Of a stretch of DNA of 64,000 nucleotides, positions 12,701 to 20,899 are shown in pieces. The first letter of the stretch is position 1; each line of letters opens with the position of its first letter. Source of the DNA: Piromyces finnis. Taxonomy: Eukaryota > Neocallimastigomycota > Neocallimastigomycetes > Neocallimastigales > Neocallimastigaceae. The notes below the pieces were generated by a model. It was not told where the DNA came from and searched no databases. It saw only the letters and a program-made list of their open reading frames with translations. Location of the stretch: NCBI GenBank assembly GCA_002104945.1, contig MCFH01000021.1, positions 124,001 to 188,000 of the forward strand, given 5' to 3'. The position numbers and the translations under genes are program-made.

Positions 12701-14269
12701 AGCAGTTGAAGTAAACTCTTTGGAAAGTTCATCTGTAGAAACATTAGGATCGTTGAATTTTGCTGAAAGTATTTGGAATTTATTATGACTGAGAATAGAT
12801 TCCTTTTCCTCAATACATTTTAATCTATTCCATTTCAGAATTTTCTTAGGAACATTAAAGTCATTAGAAAAATCTTCCATAGGAATAATTTTACCATTAA
12901 TAAGAAGTGGCTTATGGTCTGACACAGGATAAAAATTATTTATAAATGATCCTGAGTGAATAAGATCTTTCATCTTCGAATTGATAAGAGCATGGTCAAT
13001 GTCGGAAGATTGATCACCTCGAGTCCAAGAGATAGTAGACCCTCTAAGCGGAAGAATTTCCCAATCTCCTAATCCATTAGTTGATAACCAGTTGGATAAT
13101 TTTACTTTAGACATATTAAAATCACCAACAAGAATCGATGGATGGGATGAATGAGTTTGTAACCACAAGCGAACTTCTAACTTTGCATGATCAACATAGA
13201 TGTTGTGATGACTATGAGGCATATAAACATTTCCAATCGAGCATTTGAATCTATTCCAGAGACTAAAAGTATAAATAGAAATAATATACTTTCCAGAGAA
13301 GTTTTCAAGTGAGGCTTGACACGAATTGTGAAAACCTAAATATAAACCTCTCATTCCTGGAACTGATTCGTCAGCTTTCTTGAAAAAGTGTCTATAGTTT
13401 CGCAAAGTAACACGACAAGGATAATCTGTATTCGAACCAGAACCATTACCAGTTTCTTGGAAACATAAAAATAATGGTTTGAAAATAGCTGTGAAATAGC
13501 TAATACTATCTCTCTTTTCGTGATTCCACCCATTGGTGTTCCAACTAAGACAAAAAGAAAAGTTATCAGGCTTGTTGGATGAGGAAGAATCGTTGCTATT
13601 ATTATTATTATTAAAGTCATCGTTATTAATGGATGATGCATCAGAGGAATAAGTAGAACTATTACTAGATGGCTGTGAAACTGAAGAACTATCAACTATT
13701 GAACTGTTATCAGAGTTGATAGAGCTATTAGAATTAATTGTTGAATGTTGAGATTGAAATTGTGTTTGCTGTAGATCTGGAATATTTTCATGATTGGAAA
13801 CTTGTTGAAGATCTTGTTGAAGATCTAGTTGAAGATCGGATTGTTGATGAGATTGTTGAACTGATTGTTGAAATGATTGTTGAATAGAATGTTGATGTTT
13901 ATTAGAAACTAAAATTTTACGTTTGAGAGTGGAAAAAGTGTATTTGTGATTCCTTCTACTACGAGCTGAAAAGGAAATTGAGGTAACTGAAAGTTTCTTC
14001 TTTAACATGTGTAAGATTTTAATACAATCTTTCGATGAACCATGAACCTTGACTAAGAAAAAGTGATCATTGAAAGTCTGAAAATATTTAACACTAATAA
14101 CTGAATTAAATTTATCTTCTAGAATAACCTCGAGTTTTTCCCATAGCATATTTACTGACCATGATCGAATACCACGGATAAAGAAGGAGCGAATATCATT
14201 TAAGGGGATACCATAAGACCGGGTACCACGTCTGATATAATTCTTGTCTTTAATATAAAGGACTGACAT
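9746..14269 (-). CDS. LINE family A polyprotein: endonuclease and reverse transcriptase
   Basis: A single intact ORF of 1,507 residues. It opens with an unassigned ~100-residue N-terminal domain, then a Gln-rich tract (about 126-175) and a Ser/Asn-rich linker. An APE-like endonuclease follows (about 237-460; LSWNTNGW, FQETG, LVGDFNMS, SDHKPLLI), then reverse transcriptase (about 718-1050; SGPDGIPIEFYKAL, DLRKAYDSVP, GVRQGCPLSP and catalytic FADD near 967-970). Further on is a CCHC-type knuckle near 1277-1294 (C-x2-C-x6-H-x4-C). A second Asn/Ser-rich stretch lies near 1325-1405. The protein nicks target DNA and copies its own RNA by target-primed reverse transcription. All catalytic motifs are present with no stop, so it may be active. 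The clade is not settled: single-ORF, APE-type endonuclease with a C-terminal knuckle. Confidence 0.93.
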   Translation of the reverse strand: MSVLYIKDKNYIRRGTRSYGIPLNDIRSFFIRGIRSWSVNMLWEKLEVILEDKFNSVISVKYFQTFNDHFFLVKVHGSSKDCIKILHMLKKKLSVTSISFSARSRRNHKYTFSTLKRKILVSNKHQHSIQQSFQQSVQQSHQQSDLQLDLQQDLQQVSNHENIPDLQQTQFQSQHSTINSNSSINSDNSSIVDSSSVSQPSSNSSTYSSDASSINNDDFNNNNNSNDSSSSNKPDNFSFCLSWNTNGWNHEKRDSISYFTAIFKPLFLCFQETGNGSGSNTDYPCRVTLRNYRHFFKKADESVPGMRGLYLGFHNSCQASLENFSGKYIISIYTFSLWNRFKCSIGNVYMPHSHHNIYVDHAKLEVRLWLQTHSSHPSILVGDFNMSKVKLSNWLSTNGLGDWEILPLRGSTISWTRGDQSSDIDHALINSKMKDLIHSGSFINNFYPVSDHKPLLINGKIIPMEDFSNDFNVPKKILKWNRLKCIEEKESILSHNKFQILSAKFNDPNVSTDELSKEFTSTAFSIADELSITSANNVIKSSFHISQQIFNLQKIKMKLYKRFKKERIYDIDEFIKRIKIYRKLIDYIHKRCNEFRKQEYLHWIKTGCEYMKSHNPKKAWKWIKKTAKIGKDSFFIAQPIKNKNGELVVATEEQLDVWHDHFENLASDPSGISLDLEHWYEEPTNKRFSLPMLDEWDINQDISIDEVKSAILTTPNYKASGPDGIPIEFYKALVPSSNDSNNATDNNSSGNATSDNDAHGLNFILKLFNRIWDGDFPNSWNESSIVSIPKKGDLTDCDNYRGISLINNGIKLISKIVTTRISEYGLKNNFIRPEQFGFRKKEESISLFISIQEICRRRQLDNKETYLAFLDLRKAYDSVPIGNILHKLDCLGIRGKSLQFIKNLYLTSKANVKLDGQFSKSFDVKKGVRQGCPLSPILFNLFINDIFRECEDLGVSLGDTRCCGGLFADDIVICAPTRGCLKKMLRRVNEWALYNEMEFGIQKCSTMVIRPESIENQNKRDPTFYLAGQPIPTTDCYTYLGVPFDKNLSLKPVIKALNNKVLKGLFSVSKFLRNPNIPIPFKKLVLNSQVISRVSYFAPLLGSNKARSRIAQKHVNKGIRWVAGVHKAVSFISLYSISKDLNIPPLSAKCALAQVRCFNKWKNSNCIISHLVNYIPKFRKYTWCKSSRTLDKKLKKHGDVKAVKNFYWKDLKGNSIKAQYYDDNKFIETKDFIKLCYEYPEFAYGFYWLLKARSGYKLDARVAKAAKFVDPVCPNYCPCCKCGDQSIKHWLLDCPTFRDIRIKHYDSIVQLLNFFSQRNSNSPINNNEIDNISRDSNNINSNSNNSSNNNSNSNNSNSNNSNNNNNRNNNISNDSNSEDNNSNLDSNLVNDSNSSNNPVNINVYDYSSVCSKIFKFLLGGRSFNNINYNSREWKELCKRQIQSDTNEGTPFLTVTAELLTKIMPFAIGQQWSMFKRFEATSKSVNAEETVRQARRASATNGDHNFVP

Positions 14270-14915
14270 GATAATAAATTCTAATTAAAAATATTGAATA
14301 TAAAATAAATACTAATAAAAATTATAAATATAACGTGTATGGAAAAAAAATCTGTCTCTCTCTCTCTTCTTAAAAGTACTGGATAGTACAAAAATTGTTA
14401 CGATGCTTTGTTTAAAGTTTTTTTTTTTTTTTGAATTCTAGTTGTAAATTTTCTTTAAAAATTCTAGTTTTGGTTTGTTGTTAGTAAATTCGAATCGCTT
14501 TTTGACACTAAACTTGTTTGACTTTACTTTTCATTAAATATTTAAATTGGTAAAAAATTTGAATCAAGAATGTCGACACCAGAAAGCTTGTGAATAGTAT
14601 TTTTACATGATGTAGAGTGAATCAGTCTCTTACAAGAAACAATACAACAATAGCTACATGAATATAAAAGTACAATGCAAATGCTAAAGTTGACTACATT
14701 GGATTCTTACAAGAGAAGAGTAGTACTACATGAATACATGAATAAAAGAAAAAATACAGCAACAAAATGTATTACTCTTCTAATTAAATACTATACAAAC
14801 TTACCTGAATATCAAACATTCAACTTATTCATCAAATACTTAATTCGATGAATAAAATGTTTTTTAATCGCTCAGTACCATGAGCTTAGTCCTAATAATT
14901 TTCCCTTAAAGACTA

Positions 14916-15159
14916 ACCAAGCATCCATTGCGCAATGCTTGGATTTAATTCTTTCTACTCTCTCAGTACCATGAGCATGAGTAGACCCCCTTGATAAACT
15001 CCATTATTAAATAAATGAAGGCACGTTCCTAAGAGGGCACCAAGCATCCATTGCGCAATACTTGGATTTAATTCTTTCTACTCTCTCAGTACCATGAGCA
15101 TGAGTAGACCCCCTTGAGAAACTACATTTATTAAATAAATGAAGGCACGTTCCCAAGAG

Positions 15160-15161
<2 letters not shown>
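14916..15161 (-). repeat. Two tandem ~123-base 5' UTR monomers, LINE copy 1
   Basis: Two direct repeats start at 14916 and 15039 (period 123). Each starts CCAAGCATCCATTGCGCAAT and contains a CTCAGTACCATGAGCATGAG block and an AAATAAATGAAGGCACG block. The first unit holds an inverted repeat, CCAAGCAT against ATGCTTGG, around the palindrome ATTGCGCAAT. A degenerate third partial unit lies just before 14916. Tandem 5' monomers are known promoter units in some LINE families; that role here is inferred. Confidence 0.8.
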
Positions 15162-15194
<33 letters not shown>

Positions 15195-15431
15195 GGCATC
15201 AAATATTATAAACTTTATTATTAATTTAATTAAAATTATAATACATGTAATAAAAAATTAAAAAATAAAAATAAAAATAAAAAAAATATGTTTAAATAAA
15301 CACAAATGAATAAAAATTGGGTATAATGTATTCTAGTAATTTTAATTAAAGTAAGAAAGCCACTATCATACTAAAGTATAATAATTGTATTTGACTTCCA
15401 ATGGGACACCGAGCCAAAGACCAAAATTTTA

Positions 15432-18400
15432 TCATGGGACAAAATTATGATCTCCATTGGTTGCGCTGGCCCTCCTGGCCTGTCTTACTGTTTCTTCAGC
15501 ATTGACGCTCTTGGATGTTGCTTCAAACCTTTTGAACATTGACCATTGCTGGCCAATAGCAAAAGGCATGATTTTGGTTAGAAGTTCCGCGGTTACCGTC
15601 AAGAATGGTGTTCCTTCGTTAGTACCAGATTGAATCTGACGCTTACAAAGTTCTTTCCATTCCCTTGAATTGTAATTAATATTGTTAAAACTTCTTCCCC
15701 CAAGAAGGAATTTAAATATTTTACTGCACACACTAGAATAATCATACACATTAATATTCATCGGATTATTAGAACTATTACTATTATTAACTAAATTACT
15801 ATCTAAATTAGAATTATTATCTTCACTATTGCTATCATTACTAATATTATTATTTCTATTACTACTATTGTTATTATTACTATTGTTATTATTAATATTA
15901 TTACTATTACTATTACTGTTATTGCTATCTCTGCTGATATTAACATTTTCATTATTATTGATAGGACTATTGGAATTACGTTGACTGAAAAAATTTAATA
16001 GCTGGACTATAGAATCATAATGTTTAATACGGATATCTCTAAATGTTGGACAATCTAATAACCAATGTTTAATACTTTGATCTCCACACTTGCAACATGG
16101 ACAATAGTTAGGACAAACTGGATCAACAAATTTAGCAGCTTTGGCAACTCTAGCATCCAACTTGTATCCGCTTCTTGCTTTCAATAGCCAGTAGAAGCCA
16201 TAGGCAAACTCTGGGTACTCATAACATAATTTAATAAAATCTTTAGTTTCAATAAATTTATTATCATCATAATATTGCGCTTTGATTGAATTCCCTTTGA
16301 GATCTTTCCAATAAAAGTTTTTAACTGCTTTAACATCTCCATGTTTTTTTAATTTTTTATCAAGTGTCCTACTTGATTTGCACCACGTGTATTTTCTAAA
16401 TTTAGGAATGTAATTGACAAGGTGTGAGATAATACAATTTGAGTTTTTCCATTTGTTAAAACATCTAACCTGAGCTAACGCACATTTGGCTGACAATGGA
16501 GGAATATTCAAATCTTTTGAGATAGAGTATAAAGATATAAACGATACAGCTTTATGAACTCCGGCAACCCATCGTATTCCTTTGTTAACATGCTTCTGAG
16601 CAATCCTAGACCTAGCTTTGTTGGATCCAAGTAATGGTGCAAAGTATGAAACTCTGCTAATCACTTGAGAGTTAAGTACTAGTTTTTTGAAAGGAATAGG
16701 AATATTAGGATTTCTTAAGAATTTACTGACTGAGAAAAGCCCTTTCAAAACCTTGTTATTAAGAGCTTTAATTACTGGTTTAAGGGACAGATTCTTATCA
16801 AATGGAACACCAAGATAAGTATAACAATCAGTAGTTGGAATGGGTTGTCCTGCTAAGTAAAATGTTGGATCTCTCTTGTTCTGATTTTCTATTGATTCAG
16901 GACGAATCACCATCGTTGAACATTTCTGGATACCAAATTCCATTTCATTATACAATGCCCATTCATTAACTCTTCTAAGCATCTTTTTTAAGCATCCTCT
17001 TGTTGGAGCACAAATAACTATATCATCTGCAAAAAGTCCACCACAGCATCGAGTGTCACCTAAACTGACTCCTAGATCTTCGCACTCTCTAAATATATCA
17101 TTAATAAAGAGATTAAAGAGAATAGGAGAAAGAGGGCAACCTTGACGGACTCCTTTCTTCACATCAAAAGATTTCGAGAATTGTCCATCTAATTTGACAT
17201 TAGCCTTAGATGTTAAATATAAATTTTTGATGAATTGTAGACTCTTACCTCGGATTCCTAAACAATCTAATTTATGGAGAATATTACCGATTGGGACTGA
17301 ATCGTATGCTTTCCTGAGATCTAAAAAGGCCAAATATGTCTCTTTATTATCTAATTGACGTCTACGGCATATTTCTTGGATTGAAATGAAAAGACTAATA
17401 CTTTCTTCCTTTTTTCGAAAACCAAATTGTTCAGGTCTAATGAAATTATTCTTTAGACCATATTCTGAGATTCTAGTGGTGACAATTTTGGAAATCAACT
17501 TAATACCATTATTGATAAGTGATATACCTCGATAGTTATCACAATCTGTCAAATCTCCCTTCTTAGGAATAGAAACAATACTGGATTCATTCCAAGAGCT
17601 GGGGAAATCTCCATCCCAAATACGGTTGAATAATTTAAGAATAAAATTTAAACCATGAGCATCATTATCTGAAGTAGTATTACTGGAAGAATTATTATCT
17701 GTAGCATTATTAGAATCATTACTTGATGGAACTAATGCTTTGTAAAATTCAATTGGAATACCATCCGGACCTGATGCTTTATAATTTGGAGTAGTGAGGA
17801 TAGCTGACTTGACTTCATCAATACTAATATCTTGGTTGATATCCCACTCATCAAGCATAGGAAGTGAAAAACGTTTATTCGTTGGTTCTTCATACCAATG
17901 CTCCAAATCAAGACTTACACCACTTGGGTCTGATGCAAGATTTTCGAAATGATCATGCCACACATCTAGTTGTTCTTCCGTAGCAACAACTAATTCTCCA
18001 TTTTTATTTTTAATTGGTTGAGCAATAAAGAAAGAATCTTTTCCAATTTTTGCAGTTTTCTTGATCCATTTCCAGGCCTTCTTAGGATTATGACTCTTCA
18101 TATACTCACATCCTGTTTTAATCCAATGAAGATATTCTTGCTTCCTAAATTCATTACATCTTTTGTGGATGTAATCAATGAGCTTACGGTAGATTTTAAT
18201 TCTTTTAATAAATTCATCTATATCATAAATTCTTTCTTTTTTAAATCTCTTATACAACTTCATTTTGATTTTTTGAAGATTAAAAATTTGTTGTGAAATA
18301 TGAAATGAAGACTTTATAACATTATTTGCTGAAGTAATACTGAGCTCGTCTGCAATTGAAAAAGCAGTTGAAGTAAACTCTTTGGAAAGTTCATCTGTAG

Positions 18401-19931
18401 AAACATTAGGATCGTTGAATTTTGCTGAAAGAATTTGGAATTTATTATGACTGATAATAGATTCCTTTTCCTCAATACATTTTAATCTATTCCATTTCAG
18501 AATTTTCTTAGGAACATTAAAGTCATTAGAAAAATCTTCCATAGGAATAATTTTACCATTAATAAGAAGTGGCTTATGGTCTGATACAGGATAAAAATTA
18601 TTTATAAATGATCCTGAGTGAATAAGATCTTTCATCTTCGAATTGATAAGAGCATGGTCAATGTCGGAAGATTGATCACCTCGAGTCCAAGAGATAGTAG
18701 ACCCTCTAAGCGGAAGAATTTCCCAATCTCCTAATCCATTAGTTGATAACCAGTTGGATAATTTTACTTTAGACATATTAAAATCACCAACAAGAATCGA
18801 TGGATGGGATGAATGAGTTTGTAACCACAAGCGAACTTCTAACTTTGCATGATCAACATAGATGTTGTGATGACTATGAGGCATATAAACATTACCAATC
18901 GAGCATTTGAATCTATTCCAGAGACTAAAAGTATAAATAGAAATAATATACTTTCCAGAGAAGTTTTCAAGTGAGGCTTGACATGAATTGTGAAAACCTA
19001 AATATAAACCTCTCATTCCTGGAACTGATTCGTCAGCTTTCTTGAAAAAGTGTCTATAGTTTCGCAAAGTAACACGACAAGGATAATCTGTATTCGATCC
19101 AGAACCATTACCAGTTTCTTGGAAACATAAAAATAATGGTTTGAAAATAGCTGTGAAATAGCTAATACTATCTCTCTTTTCATGATTCCACCCATTGGTG
19201 TTCCAACTAAGACAAAAAGAAAAGTTATCAGGCTTGTTGGATGAGGAAGAATCGTTGCTATTATTATTATTATCAAGGTCATCATTATTAATGGATGATG
19301 CATCAGAGGAATAAGTAGAACTATTACTAGATGGCTGTGAAACTGAAGAACTATCAACTATTGAACTGTTATCAGAGTTGATAGAGCTATTAGAATTAAT
19401 TGTTGAATGTTGAGATTGAAATTGTGTTTGCTGTAGATCTGGAATATTTTCATGATTGGAAACTTGTTGAAGATCTTGTTGAAGATCTTGTTGAAGATCG
19501 GATTGTTGATGAGATTGTTGAACTGATTGTTGAAATGATTGTTGAATAGAATGTTGATGTTTATTAGAAACTAAAATTTTACGTTTGAGAGTGGAAAAAG
19601 TGTATTTGTGATTCCTTCTACTACGAGCTGAAAAGGAAATTGAGGTAACTGAAAGTTTCTTCTTTAACATGTGTAAGATTTTAATACAATCTTTTGATGA
19701 ACCATGAACCTTGACTAAGAAAAAGTGATCATTGAAAGTCTGAAAATATTTAACACTAATAACTGAATTAAATTTATCTTCTAGAATAACCTCGAGTTTT
19801 TCCCATAGCATATTTACTGACCATGATCGAATACCACGGATAAAGAAGGAGCGAATATCATCTAAGGGGATACCATAAGACCGGGTACCACGTCTGATAT
19901 AATTCTTATCTTTAATATAAAGGACTGACAT
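15432..19931 (-). CDS. LINE family A polyprotein: endonuclease and reverse transcriptase (copy 2)
   Basis: An intact 1,499-residue ORF, almost the same as the copy 1 protein. The eight-residue length difference lies in the Asn/Ser-rich stretch near the C terminus. Endonuclease motifs (FQETG, GDFNMS, SDHKP), reverse-transcriptase motifs (GPDGIP, GVRQGCPLSP, GLFADD) and the CCHC knuckle are all kept. Substitutions between copies are scattered and mostly mild (for example Leu/Gln in the Gln-rich tract). This means recent insertion, with function probably intact. Confidence 0.93.
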   Translation of the reverse strand: MSVLYIKDKNYIRRGTRSYGIPLDDIRSFFIRGIRSWSVNMLWEKLEVILEDKFNSVISVKYFQTFNDHFFLVKVHGSSKDCIKILHMLKKKLSVTSISFSARSRRNHKYTFSTLKRKILVSNKHQHSIQQSFQQSVQQSHQQSDLQQDLQQDLQQVSNHENIPDLQQTQFQSQHSTINSNSSINSDNSSIVDSSSVSQPSSNSSTYSSDASSINNDDLDNNNNSNDSSSSNKPDNFSFCLSWNTNGWNHEKRDSISYFTAIFKPLFLCFQETGNGSGSNTDYPCRVTLRNYRHFFKKADESVPGMRGLYLGFHNSCQASLENFSGKYIISIYTFSLWNRFKCSIGNVYMPHSHHNIYVDHAKLEVRLWLQTHSSHPSILVGDFNMSKVKLSNWLSTNGLGDWEILPLRGSTISWTRGDQSSDIDHALINSKMKDLIHSGSFINNFYPVSDHKPLLINGKIIPMEDFSNDFNVPKKILKWNRLKCIEEKESIISHNKFQILSAKFNDPNVSTDELSKEFTSTAFSIADELSITSANNVIKSSFHISQQIFNLQKIKMKLYKRFKKERIYDIDEFIKRIKIYRKLIDYIHKRCNEFRKQEYLHWIKTGCEYMKSHNPKKAWKWIKKTAKIGKDSFFIAQPIKNKNGELVVATEEQLDVWHDHFENLASDPSGVSLDLEHWYEEPTNKRFSLPMLDEWDINQDISIDEVKSAILTTPNYKASGPDGIPIEFYKALVPSSNDSNNATDNNSSSNTTSDNDAHGLNFILKLFNRIWDGDFPSSWNESSIVSIPKKGDLTDCDNYRGISLINNGIKLISKIVTTRISEYGLKNNFIRPEQFGFRKKEESISLFISIQEICRRRQLDNKETYLAFLDLRKAYDSVPIGNILHKLDCLGIRGKSLQFIKNLYLTSKANVKLDGQFSKSFDVKKGVRQGCPLSPILFNLFINDIFRECEDLGVSLGDTRCCGGLFADDIVICAPTRGCLKKMLRRVNEWALYNEMEFGIQKCSTMVIRPESIENQNKRDPTFYLAGQPIPTTDCYTYLGVPFDKNLSLKPVIKALNNKVLKGLFSVSKFLRNPNIPIPFKKLVLNSQVISRVSYFAPLLGSNKARSRIAQKHVNKGIRWVAGVHKAVSFISLYSISKDLNIPPLSAKCALAQVRCFNKWKNSNCIISHLVNYIPKFRKYTWCKSSRTLDKKLKKHGDVKAVKNFYWKDLKGNSIKAQYYDDNKFIETKDFIKLCYEYPEFAYGFYWLLKARSGYKLDARVAKAAKFVDPVCPNYCPCCKCGDQSIKHWLLDCPTFRDIRIKHYDSIVQLLNFFSQRNSNSPINNNENVNISRDSNNSNSNSNNINNNNSNNNNSSNRNNNISNDSNSEDNNSNLDSNLVNNSNSSNNPMNINVYDYSSVCSKIFKFLLGGRSFNNINYNSREWKELCKRQIQSGTNEGTPFLTVTAELLTKIMPFAIGQQWSMFKRFEATSKSVNAEETVRQARRASATNGDHNFVP

Positions 19932-20579
19932 GATAATTAATTCTAATTAAAAAATATTGAATATAAAATAAATACTAATAAAAATTATAAATATAACGTA
20001 TATGGAAAAAATCTGTCTCTCTCTCTCTTCTTAAAAGTACTGGATAGTACAAAAATTGTTACGATACTTTGTTTAAAGTTTAAAGTTTCTTTTTTTGAAT
20101 TCTAGTTGTTAACTTTTTTTAAAAATTCTAGTTTTGGTTTGTTGTTAGTAAATTCGATTCGCTTTTTGACACTAAACTTGTTTGACTTTACTTTTCATTA
20201 AATATTTAAATTGGTAAAAAATTTGAATCAAGAATGTCGACACCAGAAAGCTTGTGAATAGTATTTTTACATGATGTAGAGTGAATCAGTCTCTTACAAG
20301 AAACAATACAACAATAGCTACATGAATATAAAAGTACAATGCAAATATTAAAGTTGACTACATTGGATTCTTACAAGAGAAGAGTAGTACTACAAGAATA
20401 CATGAATAAAAGAAAAAATACAGCAACAAAATGTATTACTCTTCTAATTAAATACTATACAAACTTACCTGAATATCAAACATTCAACTTATTCATCAAA
20501 TACTTAATTCGATGAATAAAATGTTTTTTAATCGCTCAGTACCATGAGCTTAGTCCTAATAATTTTCCCTTGAAGACTA

Positions 20580-20827
20580 ACCAAGCATCCATTGCGCAAT
20601 GCTTGGATTTAATTCTTTCTACTCTCTCAGTACCATGAGCATGAGTAGACCCCCTTGAGAAACTACATTTATTAAATAAATGAAGGCACATTCCTAAGAG
20701 GGCACCAAGCATCCATTGCGCAATACTTGGATTTAATTCTTTCTACTCTCTCAGTACCATGAGCATGAGTAGACCCCCTTGAGAAACTACATTTATTAAA
20801 TAAATGAAGGCACGTTCCCAAGAGGAA
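20580..20827 (-). repeat. Two tandem ~124-base 5' UTR monomers, LINE copy 2
   Basis: Direct repeats start at 20580 and 20704 (period 124) and match the monomers of copy 1. The inverted repeat CCAAGCAT/ATGCTTGG is perfect in the first unit and has one mismatch (ATACTTGG) in the second, the same pattern as in copy 1. So the monomer pair was already present in the common ancestor of both copies. Confidence 0.8.
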
Positions 20828-20899
20828 TCCCAAGAGGGGAAGTGGAGAAGTAATTCCTATATTTAATAAAGATTTGCTAAGACTGATATTATTACTTAG

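Larger units (their letters stand above)
9473..15163 (-). mobile_element. Full-length LINE family A, copy 1
   Basis: A non-LTR retrotransposon of about 5.69 kb. The minus-strand order is a 5' UTR with two ~123-base monomers (about 15161 to 14270), one long ORF (14269-9746), a ~240-base 3' UTR ending in GATGCCGTT, and a poly(A) tail seen as the T run at 9473-9506. The tail directly abuts the 5' end of the deleted copy at 9472. The 5' end directly abuts the poly(A) tail of copy 2. No LTRs are present. Confidence 0.88.
15164..20850 (-). mobile_element. Full-length LINE family A, copy 2
   Basis: About 5.69 kb, the same layout and length as copy 1 and nearly identical in sequence. Its poly(A) tail is the T run from 15164 to about 15191. 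Its 5' end falls near 20850, after two ~124-base monomers and a short GGGGAAGTGGAGAAG tail. About 50 bases of unique DNA separate it from the GH43 inverted repeat. Confidence 0.88.
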
